Shown here one piece after another: positions 35,868 through 44,987 of a stretch of 64,000 nucleotides of DNA. Source of the stretch: an uncultured Clostridia bacterium (GTDB lineage: Bacteria > Bacillota > Clostridia > Lachnospirales > Lachnospiraceae); the NCBI GenBank assembly GCA_947174885.1, contig CAMWKO010000011.1, forward strand, positions 18,990 through 82,989, read 5' to 3'. The position numbers and the translations under genes were made by a program. The notes below the pieces were generated by a model. The model ran no database searches, was not told the origin of the DNA, and saw only the letters and a list, made by a program, of their open reading frames with translations. Every line of letters starts with the position of its first letter. Within the stretch, counting starts at the first letter, position 1.

Positions 35868-37196
35868 ATGGACTTATTTGAATATATGCGAAACAATACA
35901 ATGGAAAAAGAAGCTCCGCTTGCAGCCAGAATGAGACCTGTATCACTTGAGGAAGTAGTGGGACAGGCTCATATTATAGGTAAAGACAAGCTTTTATACA
36001 GAGCAATTAAGGCAGACAAATTAAGCTCCATTATTTTTTATGGGCCTCCGGGAACAGGTAAAACTACAATAGCCAAGGTGATAGCCAATACCACAAGTGC
36101 AGAATTTAATCAGATAAATGCTACTATTGCAGGAAAAAAGGATATGGAAGAAATAGTGGCAAAGGCAAAAGACAATCAGGGAATGTTTGGTAAAAAGACT
36201 ATTCTCTTTATTGATGAAATTCATAGATTCAATAAAAGTCAGCAGGATTATCTGCTTCCGTTTGTTGAGGATGGGACTATTATTTTAATAGGAGCTACTA
36301 CGGAAAATCCATACTTTGAGGTGAATGGAGCTCTCATATCACGTTCTGTTATTTTTGAATTAAAGCCATTGTCTGTGGAGGATATCAAAACACTTATAAA
36401 AAAAGCAGTATATGACAAAGAAAAGGGAATGGGTGCATATGATGCCGTTATTGATGATGATGCTGTGGAGTTTATAGCTGACATAGCCAATGGTGATGCA
36501 AGAAACGCCTTGAATGCCATAGAGCTTGGAATACTCACTACAGACAGAGCAGAGGATAAGCTTATACATATTACACTGGAGGTAGCGAGTCAGTGTGTAC
36601 AGAAAAGAAGTGTCAGATATGACAAGGATGGTGATAATCACTATGATACAGTGTCGGCATTTATTAAGAGTATGCGTGGCTCAGATGTAGATGCAGCAAT
36701 ATATTATCTGGCAAGAATGCTGTATGCAGGAGAATCCGTAACCTTTATTGCCAGAAGAATTATGATATGTGCAGCAGAGGATGTGGGACTTGCTGATCCT
36801 AATGCACTTACCGTAGCGGTATCAGCGGCGGAAGCAGTACATAAGGTAGGTATGCCTGAAGCACAGATTATACTTGCAGAGGCAGTAGCTTATGTGGCGG
36901 CTGCACCTAAGAGTAATTCTGCAGTTAATGCAATAGGTGTGGCTATGGAATATGTTAAAAACAATAAAACCCTGCCCGTACCGTCACATCTTATGGATGC
37001 CCACTACAAGGGAGCAGGAAAACTGGGACATGGACAGGGTTATAAATATGCACATGATTACAAAAATCACTATGTAAACCAACAATATCTGCCATATGGT
37101 ATGGAAAATGAAAAATTTTATTATCCGACAGATATAGGTTATGAGAAAAATATAAAAGAATATCAGGATAAAATCAGAAAGGAGGCAGAGGAATGA
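35868..37196 (+). CDS. rarA: Replication-associated recombination protein RarA
   Basis: A 442-residue AAA+ ATPase related to clamp loaders, acting at stalled replication forks. It has RPVSLEEVVGQAHI, Walker A GPPGTGKTTIAKV (near 60), Walker B ILFIDEIHRFNKSQQD (near 110), sensor 1 GATTENPYFEVN and the C-terminal MgsA part with RRIMICAAEDVGLADP and the PVPSHLMDAHYKGA tail (near 380-393). Start 35868 follows TTGGAGA. The next gene starts within its stop codon (ATGA), so the large DUF5717 gene is translationally coupled to it, which ties a conserved DNA-maintenance gene to an unknown cluster. Confidence 0.95.
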   Translation: MDLFEYMRNNTMEKEAPLAARMRPVSLEEVVGQAHIIGKDKLLYRAIKADKLSSIIFYGPPGTGKTTIAKVIANTTSAEFNQINATIAGKKDMEEIVAKAKDNQGMFGKKTILFIDEIHRFNKSQQDYLLPFVEDGTIILIGATTENPYFEVNGALISRSVIFELKPLSVEDIKTLIKKAVYDKEKGMGAYDAVIDDDAVEFIADIANGDARNALNAIELGILTTDRAEDKLIHITLEVASQCVQKRSVRYDKDGDNHYDTVSAFIKSMRGSDVDAAIYYLARMLYAGESVTFIARRIMICAAEDVGLADPNALTVAVSAAEAVHKVGMPEAQIILAEAVAYVAAAPKSNSAVNAIGVAMEYVKNNKTLPVPSHLMDAHYKGAGKLGHGQGYKYAHDYKNHYVNQQYLPYGMENEKFYYPTDIGYEKNIKEYQDKIRKEAEE

Positions 37197-40100
37197 AGGA
37201 ATATATTGAAAAGCTGTCATTAGGCACCTGTGAATATGAAAATCCCGTTTTGCAGACCTCTGTCTTAAATATTGAATTAAATATAAATTCTGACACCATT
37301 CAGACAGGAGAATTTGTAGTTTCCACCGGAAATGACAAAATGTTAAAGGGAGTAGTTTATTCTACACATGAAAAGATACGAATTATTAATAACACATTTT
37401 TCGGGAAAGAGATTAGCATAAAGTATGAGATAGATGCAAACGGTTTAATAAAGGGCGAGGAAATAAATGGAGCCATAAATATTGTAAGTAATGGCGGAGA
37501 AATAACTATACCGGTTCTGGTTAATGTAGAGACTGTAAGTGTTACAACCTCGATAGGTGAGGTTAAAAATCTGTTCCATTTTGCAAATCTGGTACAGATG
37601 AGCTATGATGAGGCGGTAAGTTTGTTTAAGTCCGCAAAATTCCCCAAAATATTTCTTAAGGAGGACTTTTATTTAGAGTCTGTATATGAGGGATTAATTG
37701 GAAGCACAGACATAGATCTTGCTATGGAGGAATTTCTAATAGCTTCAAATAAAAAGACACCGGTTAAATTAGGGCTTACAGAAAAAGAAAAGCAGTATGA
37801 ATATCTTACGGAAAATTTTGGTGATACAGTAGTCATTACAAAGAATAACTGGGGATACAAAAAGGTAGATGTAGTAGTAGAAGGTGATTTTATTACCGGA
37901 TATAAGAAGAAAATTACTACACATGATTTTGCAGGCAGCAGCTATGAGTTTTCATATTTTATAGATATAAAAAGACTAAATCAGGGAAATAATTTCGGGA
38001 AGATAAAATTCATTACCAGCACAGAAACCTTTACACTTGATATTCTGGTAAAAGCAAAAACTACGCTTACCAGGGACATTATTGATTATCAGAAATACAG
38101 TAAGCAGTTGTACAGACTATATTTAGATTTCAGACTTAGAAAAATAGATACTGAAAAATGGGCTGATATGTCACTGGCTGTTATTGAAAGAATGAGGACA
38201 ATAGATGACAGCTCATATTTCATAAAGCTATATCAGGCACAGGTGGAAATATCCAAGGGAAGAGATGCGGAAAGTGCATGGATACTGGAAAATGTAGCAG
38301 AATCTCTTATAGAAAAAAGAAATGACAATATGGATATGTATTGCTATTATCTCTATGTCAGAACACTTCAAAAAAGAGATAGTGAATTTACAGATGAGGT
38401 TATAAAGAAAATTAAGGATTACTTTGAAAATGGCTATGATTCCTACAGGTTGCTTTGGATATTGATGTATCTGGATGAAAGCTTTGATACAAATCAAAGC
38501 CTTAAGCTTGCAAGAATAAAAGAGCAGTTTAGCAAGGGTATGACTTCTTCGTTTATGTATTATGAAGCTATGAGAGTGTTTAATGAGCAGCCGGAGCTTC
38601 TTAGAATTTTAAATGACTTTGAAATACAAATACTTTGCTTTGGAAGTAAAGAGGGATATATATCAAACAGACTTGCAAATCAGCTTGCAGATGTATGTAT
38701 GAGTATAAAGAGTTTTAATCCGTTATTACTTAAAATACTTACAACCATATATGAAGCAGGCAAAAATATAAATATCTTGTCTGCCATAGTTACGATGCTT
38801 ATAAAAGGAAATAAAACGGATACTAAATACTTTGTATGGTATGAGGAAGCGGTAGAAAAGGAAATAAAGCTGACAGGATTATATGAGTATTTTATGTATT
38901 CAATTCCGGAGGATTACAGGGAACAGATACCTCAGATTATATTAATGTATTTTTCATACAATACAAATATTTCTTCAGATAAGCTTTCAGTGCTTTATAG
39001 ATATATTATTGAAAATAAAGATAGTAATGCTAATATATATGAAGCATATACAAAGCAGATGAATTATTATTCCGCTGAAGGTATATTAAACGGAACGATA
39101 GATGAAAATGTAGCGGTTGTATACGAAGATGTACTGAAAAAAGCAATGGTAACCAAGGAAATGGCAGCAAAGCTTCCTGCTATTATTAATACCTATGTAA
39201 TTAAGTGCGATAATAAAAACATGAGATATGCTTTGGTTTTACATAAGGAAATGAGAGAGTGCGAGCAGGTACCTATAGTAGACGGAAAGGCATATGTCAC
39301 TATATATACTTCAGAGCCGGCTATTATATTTGCAGATTTTAACGGAAACAGATATTGCAAAACTATTGAATATACGATGGAAAAGCTGCTGGATATGGAG
39401 GATTACCTAAAAATCTGCTATGAAATAACAGCAGAGGATTTAGGACTCACCCTGTATTATACAGATAAGTATATTATGTTCCATAAGGATAAGGATAATT
39501 CAATAGGAATATTAGAGTATATTACAAAGGAGAGCAGGATAAGAGACAGCTACAGACTATATATAGAAAATGAAATTATTGAATACTACAGTTCAAATTA
39601 TGATGGTGACAGAGTAGATGATTATCTTTTGGGAATAGATGACAATGAGCTTTCAAGAACGGCTGTCAGAAAAATAGAAGAGCTTATGATTGTTCGAGGG
39701 ATGTATGATAAGGTGTGGGATTATATTAGAAAGTATGGATATATGTATTTAGAAACAAGAAAGATTCTGAAGTTTGTAAACAAACGTATAATTGAAACTG
39801 ATTTTAGAAACGACAGACTTTTAGTGGAGATTGCAGGATATTTATTTAGAAAAGGTAAATACAACGAAAATATCTTACATTATCTGAGCCTGTATTTTTA
39901 TGGAACAACTGAAGAAATGTACAATTTATGGTTAAGATGTAATGAATACGAGTTTGTAGACAGAGAAATGTGTGAAAAGCTGATTGCACAGATGCTATTT
40001 ACAAAGAACTATATCAATAAAGCACAAAGAGTATATAAGGTATATAAAAATGTAGGTGCTACAACAAAGATTAAGAAAGCATTTTTATTCTATAAGTCAT

Positions 40101-40744
40101 ATGAATATTTTGTTCATGATGCAGTAATCGAGGATGAAATATATGATTATATATTTGAAGAAATTAAAGATGATAATCCGCTTCCGGAGCTTTGTTGGCT
40201 GGCATATACAAAATATTGCTCAGAGCTTGAAACTTTAAACGATGAACAGCTTGAGATATGCAAAAATACAGTAGAAAGTATGTGCGCAAAGGATAGAATG
40301 TTTAACTTCTTTAAAAAGTTTGACAAATATTTTAAGCTCCCGGTATGTATTCTGGATAAAACTTTTGTAGAGTATTATACATCTTCAGACAGTAAGGTGC
40401 TGATACACTATCAATTAGAGACCGGAAGTTTGGAGAAAAAAGAATACAAGGTATCTAAAATGAACAGTATATATAGTGGTGTTTTTACAAAGGACTTTAT
40501 ACTTTTCTATGGTGAAAAGATAAATTATTATATTACTGAAGAAATAAATGGAGAAACAAAGGTCAATGAAAGCAGAAGCCTAACTGTTGAGGAGGATGGT
40601 TTTACATCTAAAAATACAAGATATGGTATGTTAAACGATATGATGGTATGTGCTGATATGAAGGAAGAAAATACTTTAAAGGATCTGACTATGCAGTATG
40701 TAGCTGCCTTAGAATTAAATGACAGTATTTTTTCTGTAATGTAA
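37193..40744 (+). CDS. DUF5717 family giant protein, first gene of unknown cluster
   Basis: An 1183-residue protein with no signal peptide or membrane segment. Residues 1-285 are beta-rich (alternating strands, e.g. EITIPVLVNVETVS, YEFSYFIDIKRL), resembling stacked Ig-like/filamin-like domains. Residues 290-690 are helical and TPR-like (LYQAQVEISKGRDAESAWIL, DSYRLLWILMYLDE). A beta segment with IYTSEPAIIFADFNGNRY follows, then another helical array (about 800-1030) and a final beta domain. I recognise it as the DUF5717 family known from Lachnospiraceae, function unknown. It looks like a scaffold. It overlaps rarA by four bases and is followed by the DUF5716 gene. Confidence 0.8.
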   Translation: MKEYIEKLSLGTCEYENPVLQTSVLNIELNINSDTIQTGEFVVSTGNDKMLKGVVYSTHEKIRIINNTFFGKEISIKYEIDANGLIKGEEINGAINIVSNGGEITIPVLVNVETVSVTTSIGEVKNLFHFANLVQMSYDEAVSLFKSAKFPKIFLKEDFYLESVYEGLIGSTDIDLAMEEFLIASNKKTPVKLGLTEKEKQYEYLTENFGDTVVITKNNWGYKKVDVVVEGDFITGYKKKITTHDFAGSSYEFSYFIDIKRLNQGNNFGKIKFITSTETFTLDILVKAKTTLTRDIIDYQKYSKQLYRLYLDFRLRKIDTEKWADMSLAVIERMRTIDDSSYFIKLYQAQVEISKGRDAESAWILENVAESLIEKRNDNMDMYCYYLYVRTLQKRDSEFTDEVIKKIKDYFENGYDSYRLLWILMYLDESFDTNQSLKLARIKEQFSKGMTSSFMYYEAMRVFNEQPELLRILNDFEIQILCFGSKEGYISNRLANQLADVCMSIKSFNPLLLKILTTIYEAGKNINILSAIVTMLIKGNKTDTKYFVWYEEAVEKEIKLTGLYEYFMYSIPEDYREQIPQIILMYFSYNTNISSDKLSVLYRYIIENKDSNANIYEAYTKQMNYYSAEGILNGTIDENVAVVYEDVLKKAMVTKEMAAKLPAIINTYVIKCDNKNMRYALVLHKEMRECEQVPIVDGKAYVTIYTSEPAIIFADFNGNRYCKTIEYTMEKLLDMEDYLKICYEITAEDLGLTLYYTDKYIMFHKDKDNSIGILEYITKESRIRDSYRLYIENEIIEYYSSNYDGDRVDDYLLGIDDNELSRTAVRKIEELMIVRGMYDKVWDYIRKYGYMYLETRKILKFVNKRIIETDFRNDRLLVEIAGYLFRKGKYNENILHYLSLYFYGTTEEMYNLWLRCNEYEFVDREMCEKLIAQMLFTKNYINKAQRVYKVYKNVGATTKIKKAFLFYKSYEYFVHDAVIEDEIYDYIFEEIKDDNPLPELCWLAYTKYCSELETLNDEQLEICKNTVESMCAKDRMFNFFKKFDKYFKLPVCILDKTFVEYYTSSDSKVLIHYQLETGSLEKKEYKVSKMNSIYSGVFTKDFILFYGEKINYYITEEINGETKVNESRSLTVEEDGFTSKNTRYGMLNDMMVCADMKEENTLKDLTMQYVAALELNDSIFSVM

Positions 40745-40754
40745 CGAGGTAAGA

Positions 40755-40796
40755 ATGAAAGAAACTTTAGACCCTGAGTTTGAGTTTCAACTATAA
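40755..40796 (+). CDS. Possible 13-residue leader peptide
   Basis: ATG at 40755 with GAGGTAAGA directly upstream encodes MKETLDPEFEFQL, then stop. It lies 11 bases after the DUF5717 stop. Such short frames can arise by chance; the good ribosome site and its place in a 149-base gap within an operon make it worth listing. Confidence 0.3.
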   Translation: MKETLDPEFEFQL

Positions 40797-40833
40797 GTAC
40801 AGTCACTTCTGATTGAGGTATTAGGAGGCAAGG

Positions 40834-40878
40834 GTGAAGGAAAAAAGAAGAAAGGAAAAAGCAAACATTTTCGCTTGA
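40834..40878 (+). CDS. Short upstream frame in phase with the DUF5716 gene, ended by TGA
   Basis: GTG at 40834, six bases after a strong AGGAGG (40823-40828), encodes VKEKRRKEKANIFA and then TGA (40876-40878). The frame is the same as the DUF5716 gene, whose ATG is at 40894 and which has only a weak, badly spaced GAGG. It may be the old N-terminus cut off by a nonsense change, or an upstream frame that couples translation. Confidence 0.4.
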   Translation: MKEKRRKEKANIFA

Positions 40879-40893
40879 GGCTTGGTGCAAATT

Positions 40894-42216
40894 ATGGATA
40901 AAGAAGTTGTAAAAAATGAAATAGCAGATAATAAAATAGAAATATTTGCGCTGGGTATCGATTTTGCAAATGATTACTCACAAATAAGTGTAGTAGGTGC
41001 AAATGATAGGGAACCTGTTTCACTTAGTACACTAAAGGGGGATAAAAGATATCTTATTCCTACGGTGATGTATAAGAAACGTGAAATTAACGAATGGAGC
41101 ATAGGAGATGGGGCGCTTCAGTTGAATTATGACGATGAGGATGATTCTCAGACTGTTAAAAATATTCTGAATATTATTACTGATAATGAAGAAATAATTA
41201 TTGAAAATACTGTTTATAAAGCTAAGGATATATTAGACATATATTTTAGGGAACTGTTAGCATATGCTAAAAAAATATTAAATGCAGGTCTTATACATGA
41301 GATTGCAATTACTATTGAAAAGCCTGAAAAGACAATTATTGACAGCATTTATAATGCAGTTGAAAAGTGTGGTTTTAAAAGAGAAAATATAAGAGTAATA
41401 AGTCATGCGGAAGCATTTATTTATTACACTATTAACCAGGACAGAAATGTATGGATAAATGATGTAGCAGTATTTGATTTTAATGATGACCATTTTATAT
41501 ATAAAAGATTAAATGTTGTAAAAAATAAGAAACCTAATATTATAAATATAACGGAAGTAGATTTATCAACAATCATTTCACACAGTATGATTCTTGAAAC
41601 AGATAGCAGACAAAAGGCTGATTTGATATTTTGTGATTTTCTTGTGGATGAGTTCAGGAAGCACATTACATCAGCAGTGTATCTTACAGGTATAGGATTT
41701 TATAAGAACTGGGCTGAAAAATCACTGGAAGAAATGTGCAATAAAAGAAGAGTATTCAAGGGATATAATCTGTTTGTAAAAGGTGCCTGCTATGCTGCAC
41801 TTAAAAAGTATAAAAAAATAAGTACGGTAGACCATATATTCCAATGTGAAGGAAGAACCAGTTCTAATATAGGTCTTATGATAGAACATGAAGGTAGAAA
41901 TATAGTGATGTTATTATCGAAAGCTGGTACAAACTGGTATGATGCAGGTGCAAAGGTAGAATGTATTATAGATAATATTAATCAGATACAATTTGTTTTT
42001 AATCCGGCAGCCTCTAATATATCGGGAAATGTAATATTAGATTTATCAAAGCTGCCGGAAAGGAAAAATAAAACTACGAGAGTGGAGATAAGTGTTACAT
42101 ACAGAAGTGGAGATGTGTGCGATATAGAAGTAAAGGATTTGGGATTTGGAGATTTTGAAAAGGCGACAGATGTAGTAATTAAAGAAACAGTTGATATTGC
42201 TAATCTATTATTATAA
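40894..42216 (+). CDS. DUF5716 family Hsp70/actin-fold-like protein
   Basis: A 440-residue protein. IFALGIDFANDYSQISVVG (near residue 20) has the form of the phosphate-1 motif of the Hsp70/actin ATPase fold, EIAITIEKPEKTIIDSIYNA resembles the strand-helix of DnaK, VAVFDFNDDHFIYKRL stands where phosphate-2 (FDFGGGT) is expected, and AVYLTGIGFYKNWAEKSL matches the adenosine motif. The Gly of phosphate-2 is lost, so ATP hydrolysis may be weak or absent. The last 110 residues are beta-rich, like an Hsp70 substrate domain. I recognise it as DUF5716. It lies in the cluster between the scaffold and a TPR protein. Confidence 0.75.
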   Translation: MDKEVVKNEIADNKIEIFALGIDFANDYSQISVVGANDREPVSLSTLKGDKRYLIPTVMYKKREINEWSIGDGALQLNYDDEDDSQTVKNILNIITDNEEIIIENTVYKAKDILDIYFRELLAYAKKILNAGLIHEIAITIEKPEKTIIDSIYNAVEKCGFKRENIRVISHAEAFIYYTINQDRNVWINDVAVFDFNDDHFIYKRLNVVKNKKPNIINITEVDLSTIISHSMILETDSRQKADLIFCDFLVDEFRKHITSAVYLTGIGFYKNWAEKSLEEMCNKRRVFKGYNLFVKGACYAALKKYKKISTVDHIFQCEGRTSSNIGLMIEHEGRNIVMLLSKAGTNWYDAGAKVECIIDNINQIQFVFNPAASNISGNVILDLSKLPERKNKTTRVEISVTYRSGDVCDIEVKDLGFGDFEKATDVVIKETVDIANLLL

Positions 42217-42278
42217 TTTAAAATAAAGCTAGGCTTACGTTATATGACTGAGCTTTAGTAATTTGCAAGGAGAATGTT

Positions 42279-43109
42279 ATGGGCTTACTATTATGTACCA
42301 AAAAAGCAGACAAACCATATAAATTACCTGAAACAGATATAAATATATATTGTATTGAAGAACTTTGCTATTACATTTATAACAATACATATATGATTAC
42401 AACTGAATTTTTTACAAGAGAGTTAATAGAATTTCTGGAAAATGATTTAGGGCTTGTATCATTGGGACAAAAGCTTAAAAGAGGAATAGACTATAATGAG
42501 CATTTTGTAGATTTGGTTATGCATATTATGAATTCCTGCAATTACTATAATGCTGATGAGAAAAGTCAGTTTGCAAAAAATTTAGAGCAGATTAGTAACA
42601 AATCACCGGCAGGCAGGGTCAAAGCGAGAGCGGATATGCTTCTAAACAGCAGGAAATATGCCAGTGCAATAGCTGCCTATTCTTTGATATTGGAAAAGAA
42701 TGAAATATCAAAGGAGGAGGATTACTATAGTAATATAGTAAATAATATAGGAATTGCATATGTAAATATGTTTGAATATGAGGAAGCTATAAAATATTTT
42801 AAGAAAGCATACAGCATGAAAAAGAAGGAAGATTATATTGATAATCTTATATGTGCTGCAATATTAGAGGATAGTGATGATACTATAAAAAGTATTATGG
42901 AGGAGTATGAAATTACAAAAGAAAACTTTGATAAATACAGAAAAGTAATAGAATATCAGACAAAGCAGATTGCAAAGAATAAAAACTATAGAGAGATTAT
43001 GGAGAAAGTTTCATATAGTGGAGGTAAATCCATTGAGGTGTATAATAAGCAGGTTAGTGAGGTATTAGCAGATTTTAGAAACGAATACAGAAAACAATTT
43101 GGTAACTAG
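42279..43109 (+). CDS. TPR-repeat protein of the DUF5716/5717 cluster
   Basis: A 276-residue soluble protein. Residues 1-100 form a helical domain starting MGLLLCTKKADKPYKLPETD, with IYCIEELCYYIYNNTYMI, a sequence pattern I associate with Lachnospiraceae cluster proteins. Residues 108-200 hold two or three TPR motifs (KARADMLLNSRKYASAIAAY, NNIGIAYVNMFEYEEAIKYF). The C-terminus is helical and charged. AAGGAGAA precedes the ATG. It follows the Hsp70-like gene and is 12 bases before the membrane protein, so it probably acts as an adaptor, as TPR co-chaperones do for Hsp70. Confidence 0.75.
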   Translation: MGLLLCTKKADKPYKLPETDINIYCIEELCYYIYNNTYMITTEFFTRELIEFLENDLGLVSLGQKLKRGIDYNEHFVDLVMHIMNSCNYYNADEKSQFAKNLEQISNKSPAGRVKARADMLLNSRKYASAIAAYSLILEKNEISKEEDYYSNIVNNIGIAYVNMFEYEEAIKYFKKAYSMKKKEDYIDNLICAAILEDSDDTIKSIMEEYEITKENFDKYRKVIEYQTKQIAKNKNYREIMEKVSYSGGKSIEVYNKQVSEVLADFRNEYRKQFGN

Positions 43110-43121
43110 GTTGGTGAGCAG

Positions 43122-44342
43122 ATGGGACTTTTTCATCGAAAAAAGAAAAAAGAAGATAATATTGTCTATGAAAATTTATATGAAAAAGTAAAAATAGAAA
43201 ATAATAATGAATTTGTGAATAATGACATTGATTTAGATAAATCTCTTATAGAGGAGGCTTATCAGGAGGAGATGGTTATTCATTCCGGAAAAGATGAACA
43301 GTCGTATCTTGAAAACTGCTGTGAACAGATAGCTATTGCTTCTGCCAGAGTAGAAGATGCGAAAAAGGAATATCTTATTGTCGGAAAATATTTAGATGAT
43401 ATTACTGCAATCGAAAATGCTGATAAAGCTTATGGAAATGATATTAAATTTTACGCAAAACGCATTATTTCTTTAAGAGAGGATAAAGACAGTCTAAAGA
43501 AGTATGCTACAAAAATATCAGAGAAGAAATATGCTTATGTAGAAGCTCATGAAAATGAGATGTCTGATATTATTAAAAATATGTATGACGATGAGCAGTA
43601 TCTGCAGAGCTTAAAAACGGATATGCATCATATTGAGGGAGAAAAAATTGCACTGAAATATGAAAAGAAAAGAGCGACAAAGCAATTATATAAAATCAGG
43701 AATACAGTTAGGCTTTTAGCAACATTACTGATTATTACCATAGTAATGTTTTTTGTATTACAGCTTGCATTTGGTCTTGATATGCTTATACCATCACTCT
43801 TGCTTATGGCAGTAGGGGCTGTAGGTGCGGCTGCGATAGTAGTATATAATCAAAATCAGGAAAAAGAGCTTAGGACATCAGAGATAAAGCTAAATAAAGC
43901 TATAGGTCTTATAAATAAATATAAGCTTAAATATGTGAATGTAAAAAGCAGACTTGATTATCAATACGAAACTCAGGGAGTAAAAAGCTCATATGAGCTT
44001 AATCAGTTGTGGAGACTTTATCTTGTAATAAAAAAGGAAAGAGAAGCAATTCTTAGAGCGTCTGATGAATTATACAAATCGATGGAGGGGCTCATTCAGA
44101 CTTTGGAAAAACTAAAACTATATGATTCTTCCGTATGGACTTCACAGGTGGAGGCACTTATAGACCATAAAGAAATGACAGAGGTAAGACATGCATTGAA
44201 TATCCGCAGGCAAAAGCTTAGAACTTCTATGGATTTCAATATAAAGACAGTGGATAAAAATAAACAAATAATTAGTGAAATAGTAAAAGGAAATCCGGAG
44301 GTTGCAAAAGAGATAATAGAAATAATTGAAAGGTATGAGTAA
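43122..44342 (+). CDS. Coiled-coil membrane protein, last gene of unknown cluster
   Basis: A 406-residue protein. A charged N-terminus (GLFHRKKKKEDN) is followed by a long coiled coil (about 60-190), two adjacent membrane segments (LLATLLIITIVMFFVLQLAF and MLIPSLLLMAVGAVGAAAIV, about 199-240), then a second coiled coil (about 245-400). Both helical arms should lie on the same side, in the cytosol, with a short hairpin in the membrane. That is a shape suited to anchor a complex. No enzyme motif is present. It starts 12 bases after the TPR gene and completes the cluster. Confidence 0.75.
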   Translation: MGLFHRKKKKEDNIVYENLYEKVKIENNNEFVNNDIDLDKSLIEEAYQEEMVIHSGKDEQSYLENCCEQIAIASARVEDAKKEYLIVGKYLDDITAIENADKAYGNDIKFYAKRIISLREDKDSLKKYATKISEKKYAYVEAHENEMSDIIKNMYDDEQYLQSLKTDMHHIEGEKIALKYEKKRATKQLYKIRNTVRLLATLLIITIVMFFVLQLAFGLDMLIPSLLLMAVGAVGAAAIVVYNQNQEKELRTSEIKLNKAIGLINKYKLKYVNVKSRLDYQYETQGVKSSYELNQLWRLYLVIKKEREAILRASDELYKSMEGLIQTLEKLKLYDSSVWTSQVEALIDHKEMTEVRHALNIRRQKLRTSMDFNIKTVDKNKQIISEIVKGNPEVAKEIIEIIERYE

Positions 44343-44406
44343 TAAATATAGATAAGATTAGTATTTGGTATTAAATAAACTCATTGTATATTAGGAAGAT
44401 AGGAAA

Positions 44407-44844
44407 ATGGAAATAAAAGAGATTAGTATCTACAGAAGAAAGGTACATTACTATGAAACTGACCAGATGGGAATAGTACATCATTCAAATTACATCAGAT
44501 GGTTTGAGGAGGCAAGAATAGACTTTTTAGATCAGATTGGTCTTTCAATGACAGAAATAGAAAAGAATGGAGTTCAAATACCTGTATTATCTGTTACCAG
44601 CAATTATAAGACTATGACAAGGTTTGGAGAGGAAATACTTATTGGATTAAGAATGGAAAAATACAATGGAATTAAGATGAAAATATCTTATGAAATAAGG
44701 GATGCTGATACAGGAGAGATCAGAAATACAGGTTTTAGTGAGCATTGTTTTTTAGATAAAACGGGTAAAGTAATATCTCTTAAAAAGGAACATACTGATA
44801 TGCACGAGCTCATTCATAAGTATGTAGAAAGAGGCACATATTAG
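44407..44844 (+). CDS. YbgC/FadM-type acyl-CoA thioesterase
   Basis: A 145-residue hotdog-fold enzyme. The active-site block is YYETDQMGIVHHSNYIRWFEEAR (residues 16-38), with the catalytic Asp of TDQMG and the HxNY of the 4-hydroxybenzoyl-CoA thioesterase family. It hydrolyses a short acyl-CoA; the exact substrate is unclear. AGGAAGATAGG precedes the ATG. It lies between the unknown cluster and pflB and may end the cluster transcript, since there is no clear terminator before it. Confidence 0.85.
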   Translation: MEIKEISIYRRKVHYYETDQMGIVHHSNYIRWFEEARIDFLDQIGLSMTEIEKNGVQIPVLSVTSNYKTMTRFGEEILIGLRMEKYNGIKMKISYEIRDADTGEIRNTGFSEHCFLDKTGKVISLKKEHTDMHELIHKYVERGTY

Positions 44845-44905
44845 CCTTAAAAATTAATAAAAATTAAAAATGAATATTGTTTTTAATTTAGAACATTCAA
44901 ATCTA

Positions 44906-44934
44906 TTGACTTGAATATTTTATTAAAATATAAT
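44906..44934 (+). promoter_or_regulatory. Strong sigma-A promoter of pflB
   Basis: TTGACT (44906-44911), 17-base spacer, TATAAT (44929-44934), about 54 bases before the start codon. Confidence 0.8.
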
Positions 44935-44987
44935 ACGAGGTGTTTAGAGGAAAAAAGATTTTCTAGTATTATTAGGAGGAACTTGAA

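Noticed and set aside
40834..42216. Starting the DUF5716 gene at GTG 40834
   Set aside because: An in-frame TGA at 40876 blocks it unless it is read through; kept as a finding instead.
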